A stretch of DNA of 64,000 nucleotides, from NCBI RefSeq assembly GCF_022531965.1, contig NZ_CP092831.1, positions 5,365,001-5,429,000 on the forward strand, in the 5' to 3' direction. Shown here piece after piece: positions 15,649 to 25,440 of this stretch. The notes below the pieces were generated by a model. The model did no database searches. It was not told the origin of the DNA and saw only the letters and a list, made by a program, of their open reading frames with translations. The position numbers and the translations under genes are program-made. Position 1 is the stretch's first letter, and each line of letters starts with the position of its first letter. This stretch comes from Paenibacillus peoriae (lineage in GTDB: Bacteria > Bacillota > Bacilli > Paenibacillales > Paenibacillaceae).

Positions 15649-16287
15649 TTAACCCGGAAAGCGTCCAGCCCACTTAGCAGCCTGAAGCAGCAGCTTACGG
15701 TATCCCTCGTGCTGGAAACTTGGCTGATTATGTCCAGGCATCAGGTAGACGACCCGGCCCAAGCCATAGGACAATGACCATGCAGCCGGCCACCACTGAC
15801 CTTCATACTCGTATTCCATCAGTAGTGTTTTTTCAGTGAATGGATCAAAATCAAAACGGTATGGCTCCTCTTGCATCTCGAACGGTTCGATTCCTTCCAT
15901 AATCGGATGATCCGGCTCCGTTACCTTGAAGGAAAGCTGCTCCGCTGCCGGATGCCGCAGGAAGCGCGCTCCTATGAGCTGTGCTATTTCATACCGTCCT
16001 TGCAATGTGATTCCGTTATGCAGCACAAGCAATCCACCCCCGCCGCTAACATAGGACAGCAGTCCTGCTGTTTGTTGAGGAGACAGAACCTCCTTACGGC
16101 TATCACAATACGAGATGCATAGATCGAATGAGGCTAGATTTTCCTTGAGCAGCATTTTACGATTTTCACTGCATTGTACCGTCATCCAATCTTGTAAAAT
16201 ATGGCTAATCTCTTCGTCCACCCCTTGCAGCGGGTGAAACTCCGGATACGAATAATCTCCTAACAACAATGCTTTTCTTTTTTCCAT
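15649..16287 (-). CDS. ThuA-like (trehalose utilization-type) domain protein
   Basis: 212 residues with the class-I glutamine-amidotransferase-like fold of ThuA proteins. Signs are ALLLGDYSYPEFHPL, FDLCISYCDSR, the loop LLSYVSGGGGLLVLHNG and the C-terminal YGLGRVVYLMPGHNQPSFQHEGYRKLLLQAAKWAG, which is typical of the family. ThuA domains occur in sugar utilisation genes, but the reaction is unresolved for most. It stands alone on the minus strand with its own terminator. ATG 16287 is preceded by AGGAGG. Confidence 0.82.
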   Translation of the reverse strand: MEKRKALLLGDYSYPEFHPLQGVDEEISHILQDWMTVQCSENRKMLLKENLASFDLCISYCDSRKEVLSPQQTAGLLSYVSGGGGLLVLHNGITLQGRYEIAQLIGARFLRHPAAEQLSFKVTEPDHPIMEGIEPFEMQEEPYRFDFDPFTEKTLLMEYEYEGQWWPAAWSLSYGLGRVVYLMPGHNQPSFQHEGYRKLLLQAAKWAGRFPG

Positions 16288-16726
16288 GATAAATCCTCCT
16301 TGCCTGACTTGTATATAAGGACTTTAAAGGCGGGGTCCGTGTCATTCATTCTTGTTTGTGGGGTCAAAACGCTCAGAAAATTCTGTTTGGCCCTCATTCA
16401 TTTCCCATAACACCGCCATCATTGTCCGAGCTACGGCATATATAAATAATTCTACAGACGGCCTATTAAATCCTTTAGCAGAAGATTATAGCATATATGT
16501 TCGCTCGGAATAAACTTATTAAAACTTATTCAAAATTTATAAATCTGAACGATGGCGATTCGGCCTCTTTATGGTATACTCGTAAGAAAAAAAGTGCGTC
16601 CATGCTTGATTAACAATAAAGGGCCGCTTTTTGTAAGAAATTTATGCTTGCGGTTATAGAATTGATAAGAATTGCCTCAAACCTTATACATTCTATACAT
16701 CTTAAAAAACCGGGGAGGTTGCATGA
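16288..16726. other. 439-bp intergenic region with AbrB-like gene promoter
   Basis: Between divergent genes. An extended -10 promoter (TG-N-TATACT, -10 at 16575-16580) reads toward the AbrB-like gene. AT-rich repeats around 16510-16545 (AACTTATT repeated) resemble the AT-rich DNA that AbrB-type proteins bind. No gene or RNA motif was found. Confidence 0.4.
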
Positions 16727-17176
16727 ATGAAAAGGACTGGAATGACCCGGCCCTTGGACAGCTTGGGGCGAATTGTGCTTCCTAAAGAGTTGCGCATGAC
16801 GATGGAGATTGACATCGGCGATCCATTAGAGTTTTTTATTGAAGACCAGACACTCATGCTCCGTAAGTACAAATCAACCAACTGTATATTTTGCGGTGCG
16901 GTTGATACTAACACCTATTTTAAAGATCAGTTTATCTGCGATGAATGTGCGGCCTCGATGAAAACGGAAGATTTAGTTCCGGTCACAGCGACTGAAACCC
17001 ATTCACCCCCACTTAAGCAAAACATGCATATGAAAAAAATTTATCAGCGCACAGACGTTATTTTGGAGAAAATGAGAGAGCTTATGGAAGAACATCCAGC
17101 ATCTTCACAAAAACAACTCGCCTCCATGCTTGGCGTGAGTCAGGGAAGGATTTCCCAGCTGAAAAAGCTCATGTAA
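16727..17176 (+). CDS. SpoVT/AbrB-like regulator with zinc ribbon and C-terminal HTH (paralog 1)
   Basis: 149 residues in three parts. Residues 1-50 form a swapped-hairpin AbrB/SpoVT DNA-binding domain (GMTRPLDSLGRIVLPKELRMTMEIDIGDPLEFF). About 55-80 carries CIFCG and CDEC, a likely zinc ribbon. The C-terminus (SSQKQLASMLGVSQGRISQLKKLM) is a helix-turn-helix. Two close paralogs lie at 53442 and 63253. It is likely a transition-state regulator binding AT-rich DNA at two faces. Start ATG 16727 follows GGGGAGG by eight bases. Lys/Arg3 differs from the Asn3 seen in the paralogs (MKRTGM against MKNTGM). Confidence 0.85.
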   Translation: MKRTGMTRPLDSLGRIVLPKELRMTMEIDIGDPLEFFIEDQTLMLRKYKSTNCIFCGAVDTNTYFKDQFICDECAASMKTEDLVPVTATETHSPPLKQNMHMKKIYQRTDVILEKMRELMEEHPASSQKQLASMLGVSQGRISQLKKLM

Positions 17177-17243
17177 GTGAACCACCAAAAAAGTAATGTA
17201 TACGCTTCCATACCATGTAAGGTTTAAATCTATTGAAATTTAG

Positions 17244-17279
17244 AAAAGCCGGCCCCTTTCAGGGAATCGGCTTCTTTTT
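17244..17279. terminator. Bidirectional terminator between AbrB-like gene and cob operon
   Basis: AAGCCG...CGGCTT with nested CCCCTTT/AGGG forms the stem. T-rich runs follow on both strands, so it can stop the AbrB-like transcript and the long cobalamin operon arriving from the right. Confidence 0.75.
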
Positions 17280-17311
17280 GTTTATATGAAATGGTGGACT
17301 CGTTTGCAAAA

Positions 17312-18769
17312 CTATGGACTGTAAGCCCGGCATTGTTCCACCCAGCGTGCTGCCGCTTTGGGAAGAGAAGCGAGATGAACATGCGTGTAGGCTGCCAAAA
17401 GATTCCCTTTCGCATAGCCTTCGCTCTGAAGACCACGCATCCCCTTGGTTTGATAGGCGTAGGAGTAGGGGGCGGATGATTCGTCATAGTGCATGACAGA
17501 ATAATGAAATTCATGTCCCCGAATGGTCTGTCCAGCCTCCAGCAGTAAGCAATCCTGCAAAGCTGTTGCTTCACGGTATCCCAGTGCGGCCCGTTTCTCC
17601 TGCATGCGGACGTCCGACGGAATAACTCCGGCCATGTGATGGGCATTCCCCATACGATCCGTAAGAGTCCGTGCCAGTACCATATAACCGCCGCATTCGG
17701 CGAATACTGGCATATCCCGGCTCACCGCGTTGCGGATATCTTCCAAAAAACCCGTATTTGCAGCGATATCTGCGGCAAACTCTTCGGGGAAACCGCCGCC
17801 CAGGTATAGGCCGCTTGCCTGCTCAGGTACGCGTTCTCCCGCCAGCGGACTGAAATAGACAATCTCTGCTCCCGCCTGACGCAGCAAATCCATATTTTCC
17901 GGGTAGTAAAAATTGAACGCAGCATCTCTGGCGACGGCGATGACGGGACGTTCCCCGGTATCAGCTTCATGCCCTGCTGATGGAAGCCGATTCAGGGAAA
18001 ATAATGGGTGCTCGGGCGGGCTGGGCGGCGGAGCCGAATCTGCCAATGCCCGCAGTGCATCCAGATCCGTACCCGCGCGGATCAGCTCTGCCGCCCGTTG
18101 GAAAAGCGGCTCCAGCTCGCCGCGTTCCACAGCGGGTACTAAACCCAGATGACGCTCAGGAATATCCAGCCCGTCATCACGCTTTAACCAGCCGAGCACA
18201 GGAATGCCGCACTCCTGCTCGATCGCCTTTTTGACGATGCTATAGTGCCCTTGGCTGCCGCAGCGATTCACAATTAAGCCCACAATGCGTAGCTTGGGCT
18301 CCAAGCGCTGAAAGCCGAGCACAATAGCGGCGGCGCTTCGTGCCATACTGCGCACGTCGACCACCAGCAATACAGGGCTGTCCGTCAGCATGGCGATCTC
18401 AGCGGTCGAGCCGGTATTGCTGAGCGGGTCCTTGCCGTCATACAGCCCCATGACGCCTTCAATCACGGAAATATCCGCGCCTTCGGAAGCACGGATAAAG
18501 GTTTCACGCACCGTATCCGGTGAGGTCATCCATGAATCCAGATTACGGGAAGATGTCCCTGTCGCGGCCGTATGATAGGTGGGATCGATATAATCCGGCC
18601 CGCATTTAAACCCCTGCACTCGCAGGCCGCTGTCGGCGAACGCCTTCATCAGCCCGAGGGTAACAGTCGTTTTGCCTGCGCCGCTGCCTGTTCCGGCAAC
18701 AACAATACGGCTTCTGCGCGTAGCGGCAGACGGATCAGACTGTACAGCCTGCTTCATGATGTCAGTCAT
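17312..18769 (-). CDS. cbiA: Cobyrinate a,c-diamide synthase CbiA
   Basis: 485 residues. It amidates the a and c side chains of cobyrinate using glutamine and ATP. The N-terminal dethiobiotin-synthetase-like domain has the P-loop GTGSGAGKTTVTLG and IEGVMGLYDG; the C-terminal glutamine amidotransferase domain has the loop YLGGGFPEEFA and the nucleophile Cys in FAECGGYMVL. It is the last gene in the cobalamin operon and overlaps cbiG by eight bases. Confidence 0.95.
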   Translation of the reverse strand: MTDIMKQAVQSDPSAATRRSRIVVAGTGSGAGKTTVTLGLMKAFADSGLRVQGFKCGPDYIDPTYHTAATGTSSRNLDSWMTSPDTVRETFIRASEGADISVIEGVMGLYDGKDPLSNTGSTAEIAMLTDSPVLLVVDVRSMARSAAAIVLGFQRLEPKLRIVGLIVNRCGSQGHYSIVKKAIEQECGIPVLGWLKRDDGLDIPERHLGLVPAVERGELEPLFQRAAELIRAGTDLDALRALADSAPPPSPPEHPLFSLNRLPSAGHEADTGERPVIAVARDAAFNFYYPENMDLLRQAGAEIVYFSPLAGERVPEQASGLYLGGGFPEEFAADIAANTGFLEDIRNAVSRDMPVFAECGGYMVLARTLTDRMGNAHHMAGVIPSDVRMQEKRAALGYREATALQDCLLLEAGQTIRGHEFHYSVMHYDESSAPYSYAYQTKGMRGLQSEGYAKGNLLAAYTHVHLASLPKAAARWVEQCRAYSP

Positions 18770-19850
18770 AGGAAACCCGCGCTACAGACAACGTCATATT
18801 GCCGCTTTTTTTCTTCTCCAGTAGCCAATGGTCTGCACCAGAAGACAACAAGGCTGATGGTTCACTGACCCCATATGCGCCAGTGTATTTAAAGACGGTT
18901 TCCGATGGATTGGGAAGCTGCACCGTATTCAGCTCTGACGGAGTATACGTCACCAGCTCCCAGCCGTATTTGGCGCAAAGGGCAAGTAAGCCCTCTTCGT
19001 CCTTTTTCAGATCAATGGTGGCAATATTCCGTACGCTTTTCACAGACAAACGCAACTCTTGCAAGGTGTCCAGCACACCCGCCTCCAGCTCCTCTAATGC
19101 AGTCCCACGGTTGCAGCCGATGCCGAGCACCAAGCTTTTCGGACGGTACAGCACGCCATTAGAAAGAAGCTGCTCTTCTTCCTCCGGCTCCAATAAACGG
19201 TCACTCACGACCAACGCGGCGTTAAACGGTTCTTGTAATGCTTCTGCCGTCGAGGCATATACCTTGATATGCCCAGGTACAGGCTTGTCATAACGCCACC
19301 AGTTCCGTTCGCCTGTCTCTTGTATGAGCGCAACAGGCTCCTCGTTCACAACAGCAGCGCTCACAGGCGTGGCCTTGTCGAAGCTATCAACCACCCAGCC
19401 CAATTCCCGACCCAACATGTCCACCGGAATCGTGCCCTGCACGTCAGATGCAGTTGTGATTACCGCACGTGCGCCTAATACAGCCGCCACATGGCGGGTC
19501 AATTCATTGGCGCCACCCAAATGGCCAGACAATACGCTAATGACATGCTCGCCGCGATCATCAATGACAACCACCGCGGGGTCTACCTTTTTATCCACCA
19601 AAATCGGCGCAATCATACGAACCACTGCACCGAGGGAAATAATTAAAATGATACCGTTATATTGTTTGAATAAATCCGGCAAGATCAGCTTGACCGAACC
19701 CTCGAACAATTGAATACCACGCTCCTGCTCGTCGCCGCGCTCAAACTTGGACATATAATACACATCCGTGCCCGGAAAGTTGGCTCCCAAATTGCGGACC
19801 ATTTCCACTCCATGCTTCGTGATCGCCACAGCGGCAAATGGATTACTCAC
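18762..19850 (-). CDS. cbiG: Cobalt-precorrin-5A hydrolase CbiG
   Basis: 362 residues. CbiG opens the lactone ring of cobalt-precorrin-5A and releases acetaldehyde, a hallmark of the anaerobic pathway. Visible motifs are LISLGAVVRMIAPIL with VVVIDDRGEHVISVLSGHLGGANELTRHVA, and a C-terminal domain with LVLGIGCNRGTALEELEAGV. Overlaps cbiF and cbiA at its two ends, showing coupled translation. Confidence 0.94.
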   Translation of the reverse strand: MSNPFAAVAITKHGVEMVRNLGANFPGTDVYYMSKFERGDEQERGIQLFEGSVKLILPDLFKQYNGIILIISLGAVVRMIAPILVDKKVDPAVVVIDDRGEHVISVLSGHLGGANELTRHVAAVLGARAVITTASDVQGTIPVDMLGRELGWVVDSFDKATPVSAAVVNEEPVALIQETGERNWWRYDKPVPGHIKVYASTAEALQEPFNAALVVSDRLLEPEEEEQLLSNGVLYRPKSLVLGIGCNRGTALEELEAGVLDTLQELRLSVKSVRNIATIDLKKDEEGLLALCAKYGWELVTYTPSELNTVQLPNPSETVFKYTGAYGVSEPSALLSSGADHWLLEKKKSGNMTLSVARVSYD

Positions 19851-20637
19851 CGGACTTCACTCCCTTCCGGTAGCCATGGGTGAACGACTTATCATACAGC
19901 TTGGAACGATGCGCATCCTTGTCCACCAGCTCTGGGTCGAGCGCCCAGCCCGCCAAAATCATGGCATGCATCGTTATGCCTGCTGCACGCAAATCGGCGG
20001 GTAATTGAGCAAGCGTCGTGCGCACGATCTTTTGATCCGGCCAGGTCGCGCGCTGCACAACCGCTACAGGCGTGTCCTCGCTCCAGCCTGCCGCCAGAAA
20101 CTCAACGACCACCTTCTTCGCCAGTGTCGCGCTGAGGAATAAAGCCACGGTACAGTGATGAGAAGCTAGATCACGCAGCTTTTCCCGATCAGGTACAGGT
20201 GTACGGCCTTCAGCACGCGTCAGAATGACGGTCTGTGTCAGGTCAGGCACCGTTAGCTCTGCACCCAGCACGGCTGCAGAAGCAAAGACCGAGCTGACGC
20301 CCGGTACGATTTCGTAGGCTACTCCGCGCTGCTTCAGCAACACCATCTGTTCCAAAATGGCTCCATACACTGCCGGATCGCCTGTATGTACACGGGCTAC
20401 ACTGCGTCCAGCCTGCACAGCCTCGCTCATAATCTCAACCTGCCGTTCCAAATCCATGCCTGAGCTTTGCAGTACCTGTGCCTCGGGCTTGGCCGTAGCA
20501 ATCAGCTCGTCGTTCACGAGTGAATCCGTGTACAACACCACATCAGCTGTGCGTAGAATCCGGGAGCCTTTGACCGTAATCAACTCCGGGTCGCCGGGGC
20601 CTGCTCCTACGATATATACTTTGGGCTCCAACGTCAT
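19843..20637 (-). CDS. cbiF: Cobalt-precorrin-4 C11-methyltransferase CbiF
   Basis: 264 residues of a SAM-dependent tetrapyrrole methylase. N-terminal VYIVGAGPGDPELITVKG is the family glycine-rich site, and VARVHTGDPAVYGAILEQM is the second conserved motif. It methylates C11 of cobalt-precorrin-4. It starts four bases before the end of cbiL (overlap) and ends inside cbiG. Confidence 0.95.
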   Translation of the reverse strand: MTLEPKVYIVGAGPGDPELITVKGSRILRTADVVLYTDSLVNDELIATAKPEAQVLQSSGMDLERQVEIMSEAVQAGRSVARVHTGDPAVYGAILEQMVLLKQRGVAYEIVPGVSSVFASAAVLGAELTVPDLTQTVILTRAEGRTPVPDREKLRDLASHHCTVALFLSATLAKKVVVEFLAAGWSEDTPVAVVQRATWPDQKIVRTTLAQLPADLRAAGITMHAMILAGWALDPELVDKDAHRSKLYDKSFTHGYRKGVKSGE

Positions 20638-21350
20638 TTGCTCACCACCATTAAACTCAAATATTCAAGCTCCTGTCCGCGCAGTTCACGGGCGTTGCGC
20701 CATACCATTTCATAAGGAGAAGTGACCTTGGTAATGACCGATGCACAGTCCCCAAGCTTGAGCTCATCCAGCACATCCAAAATCAAATCCAACACCTTGG
20801 CAACCTTAATAAACACGACCGTATCGTGATTCTCAATCGCCCGCTTCATCGCTTCCCGATCATCCGTAGCCGGTATAATACCGACCTGCTGATCTCCGTC
20901 TGCCAAAGGCAATTCCAGCGCTGCCGCTGCGCCCAACACAGACGAAATGCCCGGAATAGATACAATTGGCACCTCTGGATGGAGGTCCTTCATGAGTCGT
21001 GCCAAGTGAATAAAGGTACTGTACAGATTAGGGTCTCCCTCTGTGACAAAGGCTACATCCTTGCCTTGACTCAGTGCCTCCCAGCAAGCAACCACCGTTT
21101 TGTTCCACTCCCGCTCCAGTACAACCGGGTCCTTAGTCATTGGAAAAATGAGTCCAAGCATCTCCTTTTCCTCCGGGTTGACGTACAACTCCACGATCTC
21201 GTGAGCATACGATTTGCCCCCCCGGCGTTTCTTCGGATAAGCCACAACTGCACATTCCTGAATCATGCGATACGCCTTGACTGTAATCAGCTCGGGATCA
21301 CCCGGCCCCACGCCTACGCCGTAAAGTGTTCCTGTTGCCGCCGTATTCAT
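20634..21350 (-). CDS. cbiL: Cobalt-precorrin-2 C20-methyltransferase CbiL
   Basis: 238 residues of the same methylase fold (YGVGVGPGDPELITVKAYRMI; FVTEGDPNLYSTFIHL; VSIPGISSVLGAAAALELPL). It performs the first ring methylation after cobalt insertion by CbiX-type chelatase. It lies 31 bases after cbiET and overlaps cbiF. Confidence 0.94.
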   Translation of the reverse strand: MNTAATGTLYGVGVGPGDPELITVKAYRMIQECAVVAYPKKRRGGKSYAHEIVELYVNPEEKEMLGLIFPMTKDPVVLEREWNKTVVACWEALSQGKDVAFVTEGDPNLYSTFIHLARLMKDLHPEVPIVSIPGISSVLGAAAALELPLADGDQQVGIIPATDDREAMKRAIENHDTVVFIKVAKVLDLILDVLDELKLGDCASVITKVTSPYEMVWRNARELRGQELEYLSLMVVSK

Positions 21351-21381
21351 GCTGTCTCTCTCCCCCTCTTGAATAACCAGC

Positions 21382-22638
21382 TTACTCCCCTGCTACTTCA
21401 TCAGCCACGTCCACCGACGGCTGTCCTGTAATGACATATATCGGATTGAGTCCGTCAAAACGCGTCATATTCAAAATCGGCTTGCTGCGCGCTGTTTGCA
21501 GTAACGTCACCGAAGTATCGAGTCCTGCTGTTTGCATCGCCTTCATACCGTCATGTAGCGTCTCAATCGTTGCAGCATTCACTACAATTCGTCCATCCTT
21601 ACGCAGACGGGAAGCGCACAGACGAATCAGCTCGGACAATTCTCCCCCGCTCCCACCGATAAACACCGCATCCGGGTCTGGCAGCTCGTCCAATCCGGCA
21701 GGCGCTTTGGCATGAATAACCGGGAAATCGGTGCGGAATTTGATCTTGTTTGCTTCGACATTAGCCAGGTCGCCTTCGTTCTTCTCAATGGCAAATACTT
21801 GCCCATACTTGGCCAGTCGCGCACATTCTACCGCTACAGAGCCGGAGCCTGCGCCGATGTCCCATACGATGCTTCGCTCGGTCAGACGCAGCTCAGACAA
21901 GCTGAATACGCGTACTTCACGCTTCGTGATCAGTCCTTTTTCCGGCTTACGCTGGTGAAATTCCGCATCCTCGAAGCCAAATCCCCGCCGAATTGCAGGC
22001 ACGTCTTCACCCTTACGGCGGCGCAAAATCACCACATTCAGTGGTTGGAACGTTCTCTGCGCCATCTCATCCAGCGTATAATGCTGATACACCTCATCCG
22101 GTCCGCCCAAGTACTCGCCGACGAAGGCATCATATTCCGTCATGCCATAATGCAGCAGATAGGCAGCGACTGCGCCGGGATGATTCCGGTCGTCCGTCAA
22201 CAGCGCAACCTTGTTCTGTCCGTCAATCCGCTGTGCCAGTCCGGTCATCGGACGGCCGTGTACGCTTTCCAGCACCGCATCCTGCCAGCTTTCACCGAGA
22301 CGCGCAAACGCCAGCTGAACCGAGCTGAGATGCGGCATAATATCCAGATGTTCCGCCCCCAGCTTGGCGGATAAGTATCCTGCGATTCCAAAAAAAAGCG
22401 GATCGCCTGACGCAAGCACGACAATATCCTTGTCCTCACGCAACCGTCCCAATTCTTCCACCACGGCGGATAAGCCGCTCTTTAATGTTCGTTTTTCCCC
22501 TGCGGCTGCCTTGAAAAATCCTAGCTGGCGTTCTCCACCAACCAGCAGGTCCGCACGCTCAATTTGCTCCAATGTTTCCTGCGACAGACCTGCCGCTCCA
22601 TTTTCACCGATACCAATGACACGGATCACTCTACTCAC
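21382..22638 (-). CDS. cbiET: Fused cobalt-precorrin-7 C5-methyltransferase / precorrin-6B C15-methyltransferase CbiET
   Basis: 418 residues. The N-terminal half is the CbiE methylase (VIGIGENGAAGLSQETLEQIERADLLVGG). The C-terminal half is the CbiT decarboxylating methylase with a Rossmann SAM motif (RSIVWDIGAGSGSVAVECARL; DAVFIGGSGG). Together they methylate C5 and C15 and remove the acetate side chain at C12. Fusion of E and T (CobL type) is common in Firmicutes. It overlaps cbiD by eight bases. Confidence 0.95.
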   Translation of the reverse strand: MSRVIRVIGIGENGAAGLSQETLEQIERADLLVGGERQLGFFKAAAGEKRTLKSGLSAVVEELGRLREDKDIVVLASGDPLFFGIAGYLSAKLGAEHLDIMPHLSSVQLAFARLGESWQDAVLESVHGRPMTGLAQRIDGQNKVALLTDDRNHPGAVAAYLLHYGMTEYDAFVGEYLGGPDEVYQHYTLDEMAQRTFQPLNVVILRRRKGEDVPAIRRGFGFEDAEFHQRKPEKGLITKREVRVFSLSELRLTERSIVWDIGAGSGSVAVECARLAKYGQVFAIEKNEGDLANVEANKIKFRTDFPVIHAKAPAGLDELPDPDAVFIGGSGGELSELIRLCASRLRKDGRIVVNAATIETLHDGMKAMQTAGLDTSVTLLQTARSKPILNMTRFDGLNPIYVITGQPSVDVADEVAGE

Positions 22639-23776
22639 CGACTCTCGCCCTCCCCAGCACGTTCCCTTTCAGCGTTACCAGTACCATTTCCACAACGATT
22701 CCACCACCTGCATGCTCCAGACAATGCTGACACCCATAGGTACATAACTTTTCAAAAAAGCTCAGCGCATTCGCTTCGGTCATCATATCCGCCACCTGCG
22801 TAGCTGTATTCGCCTCAGCCACTGCCGTTGCAAGCGACTCGTCCACCCCTGCTTCACGCGCAACCCTGGCCAAAAATCCAAAATCTACCGGAGCGCTCTT
22901 GGAGTGAACCATCATGATACCTTGAGCGACCTTGGACAGCTTACCGGGCATACCGACGAGAATAATCTTTTTCATTCCCAGCCGTTTCCCATGCTTTATA
23001 GCAAAGCCAACAAAGTCCCCCATCTGAATAAAGGCCTCTTCCGTCAGCTGATCATACATTTGCATGGCGTATTTTTCACTGCTGCCGCCTGTGGTCAGGA
23101 CGATTTCCTGGCAGTTCATCGCTTGCGCAACTGATATGGCCTGCACGACACTGGCTTTATAAGCTGACGTGGAAAACGGAACGACCACACCACGCGTGCC
23201 TAGTATGGAAATACCGCCAAGAATGCCAAGCCGACCGTTCAGCGTTTTCTTGGCAATTTCTTCACCATCCGGTACGCTGATGACGACACGGACACCTTTG
23301 GCCGATCCGTGCTCCTCAAGCACACCTGTCACAGCCTCCGTAATCATCCGGCGCGGCACCGGGTTAATCGCTGCTTCTCCGACAGGCACAGGCAGACCGG
23401 GCTTCGTTACCCGCCCCACGCCGATGCCACCGTCTAGTTCAATGCCCGGCTCCTGGCGCCAGCTAACGGACGCGACAATTCTCGCCTGATGCGTGGCATC
23501 TGGGTCATCGCCACCGTCCTTGATCGTCGTGCAGGAAGCTTCGTCCGCGTCCAACACAGGCTCAATCAGCTCAAACGCCTGATCGAAGCCCGCGGGCAGC
23601 GATATCACTGCTTCCTTCGGCGGAATGCCCGTGATGAGTAGTTGTACCGCTCCTTTGGCTACTGCAGCCGCACAAGCTCCTGTCGTAAAGCCTGACCGCA
23701 TTGGCTTGTCCGGTGCGGGAGCTTCACCGCTTTTCATCCGTTTGGGCTTGTCGGCGGACGCCGCTTCCTTTTCCAT
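22631..23776 (-). CDS. cbiD: Cobalt-precorrin-5B C1-methyltransferase CbiD
   Basis: 381 residues. CbiD methylates C1 in the anaerobic pathway. The N-terminus MRSGFTTGACAAAVAKGAVQLL is the family signature, with IKDGGDDPDATHQARI and LTTGGSSEKYAMQMY further on. The first 25 residues are a charged extension (EKEAASADKPKRMKSGEAPA) not needed for the fold, so a later start is possible, but ATG 23776 has AGGAGG upstream. Confidence 0.94.
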   Translation of the reverse strand: MEKEAASADKPKRMKSGEAPAPDKPMRSGFTTGACAAAVAKGAVQLLITGIPPKEAVISLPAGFDQAFELIEPVLDADEASCTTIKDGGDDPDATHQARIVASVSWRQEPGIELDGGIGVGRVTKPGLPVPVGEAAINPVPRRMITEAVTGVLEEHGSAKGVRVVISVPDGEEIAKKTLNGRLGILGGISILGTRGVVVPFSTSAYKASVVQAISVAQAMNCQEIVLTTGGSSEKYAMQMYDQLTEEAFIQMGDFVGFAIKHGKRLGMKKIILVGMPGKLSKVAQGIMMVHSKSAPVDFGFLARVAREAGVDESLATAVAEANTATQVADMMTEANALSFFEKLCTYGCQHCLEHAGGGIVVEMVLVTLKGNVLGRARVGE

Positions 23777-23848
23777 GCCAATTCCTCCTTAACCTCTTCT
23801 GCTGATCATGCCAATTCATTTCATGATACAGCAAACGGACAACCGCAT

Positions 23849-24493
23849 CTAGCGGACAGCCATTAAGGAGATCGCATTCAATGCTGCTACGACAATTGTA
23901 CTGCCGCCCTTGCGTCCAATATTCGTAATGAACGGAATATCCAGCTTGCGCAGCTCGTCCTTGGATTCTGCCGCCGATACGAAGCCTACGGGCATGCCAA
24001 TCACCAGTCCGGGCTTGGCCGCTCCTTCTTTCACCAGACGAATCAGCTCCAGCAACGCTGTCGGCGCATTACCAATCGCATAGATACCACCTTCGCTCGC
24101 CTGAATCGCTTTGCGCATCGAAATAATGGCGCGTGTCGTATTCAGCCTTTTCGCTTCTTCCATGACGTCAGGGTCAGATATGTACACATGCACATCCCCG
24201 CCAAATTGACGAATACGATCCTTGCTCAGCCCCGCTTGAATCATTTGCACATCTGCCACTACCTGCTGTCCTGCGCGAATAGCTGCAACCCCGGCTTCAA
24301 TCGCTTTTGGATGAAACACCATGCTGCGGCCCAGCTCAAAATCAGCAGATGCATGAATGACACGCTGTACAACGGGATATTGCTCTGCTGTAAAAGGATG
24401 CTCTCCCAGTTCTTCTGTGATCATCTCGAAGCTTTTGCCTTCAATCTCCTGCGGCTGTACCGTTAGCGGTTTAAATTCTGTTTTAAAATCCAT
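23849..24493 (-). CDS. cbiC: Cobalt-precorrin-8X methylmutase CbiC
   Basis: 214 residues. CbiC moves a methyl group from C11 to C12 to give cobyrinate. The catalytic His lies in VIHASADFELGRSMVFHP and the C-terminal GLVIGMPVGFVSAAESKDELRKLDIPFITNIGRKGGST is the most conserved segment. It is flanked by spaces of 72 and 167 bases inside the operon, wider than the other junctions. Confidence 0.95.
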   Translation of the reverse strand: MDFKTEFKPLTVQPQEIEGKSFEMITEELGEHPFTAEQYPVVQRVIHASADFELGRSMVFHPKAIEAGVAAIRAGQQVVADVQMIQAGLSKDRIRQFGGDVHVYISDPDVMEEAKRLNTTRAIISMRKAIQASEGGIYAIGNAPTALLELIRLVKEGAAKPGLVIGMPVGFVSAAESKDELRKLDIPFITNIGRKGGSTIVVAALNAISLMAVR

Positions 24494-24660
24494 GGTAGAC
24501 CACTCCCTTATGGAAAATTAGAAAATAGTTTAGGAAAATGACAATTCATTGCTACTAAATCATGGATACCTGTAAAAACACCTGTTTTAAGATGACTATA
24601 TTTTAAATACATGCCAGAAGTCGTTCCTGATGAACTGGACTCGCAGGGGTAAGGCTCAAC

Positions 24661-25440
24661 TCAAATTGAAGTTTTCTCTTTTGCTGTACGCAGTGCGTTG
24701 ATGACTCCGTCGAAATGATCAAATACTGTGCCAAATTCCACTTCCGGCCTGGAAATCAAAAGTACGTGAATCCCCAGCTCCAATGCAGATTGAACCTTTT
24801 CATCCACTGCTCCCGTGCTTCCGCTTTCCTTGGTGACCATCACGGTCGTGCCATAGTGCTTGTACAATGCTTCGTTCATCTCGCGGGAAAAGGGTCCCTG
24901 CATGGCAATAATATTTTTTTGCTCCATGCCCAGTTCGCCGCATTTCTCCATATTGTCCAGGCGCGGCAGCATGCGTATAACCAGACGAATCTCCGGGTCT
25001 CCGAGTAAATGCTTGGTGAACGTGCCGAGCGTCTTACTGCCCGTCGTAAGCATTACAGAACCTTTGAGTTGCTTCGCTTCTAATGCGGCTTCTTCATAGG
25101 AAGACACGATGTGGAGCAACGGATGATTGTCATATACAAGTCCTGTCCGCTCATAGCGAATATAAGGAACCCCGGACTCGCGAGCGGCTGTCATCGCATT
25201 CGCATGTGCTTCTTCTGCAAAAGGATGACTGGCATCAACAACCGCCTGTATTCCAAGCTCCCGAATCATTGCAGCCATTTCATCGGCTGTCATTCGGCCT
25301 GTACGTACGTCTAGTCCCGCTTCAGACAAGCTGGCTGCCGCGCTTTCGGTTACGACTGAGGTCAATACGTTGAAGCCATTGTCACGGATTTGCAGCGCCA
25401 ATTCCCGTGCATCGCTCGTTCCGCATAGCATGAATATCAT
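24661..25440 (-). CDS. cbiJ: Cobalt-precorrin-6A reductase CbiJ
   Basis: 259 residues. It reduces the corrin ring with NADPH. Motifs are MIFMLCGTSDARELALQIRDNGFNVLTSVVTESA, VVDASHPFAEEAHANAMTA and AMQGPFSREMNEALYKHYG, all typical of CobK/CbiJ. It overlaps cbiX by four bases (start codon 25440, cbiX stop at 25437). Confidence 0.94.
   Translation of the reverse strand: MIFMLCGTSDARELALQIRDNGFNVLTSVVTESAAASLSEAGLDVRTGRMTADEMAAMIRELGIQAVVDASHPFAEEAHANAMTAARESGVPYIRYERTGLVYDNHPLLHIVSSYEEAALEAKQLKGSVMLTTGSKTLGTFTKHLLGDPEIRLVIRMLPRLDNMEKCGELGMEQKNIIAMQGPFSREMNEALYKHYGTTVMVTKESGSTGAVDEKVQSALELGIHVLLISRPEVEFGTVFDHFDGVINALRTAKEKTSI

Noticed and set aside
17230..17646. 138-codon minus-strand frame overlapping the end of cbiA
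   Set aside because: It is in another frame of cbiA and covers the terminator; shadow only.
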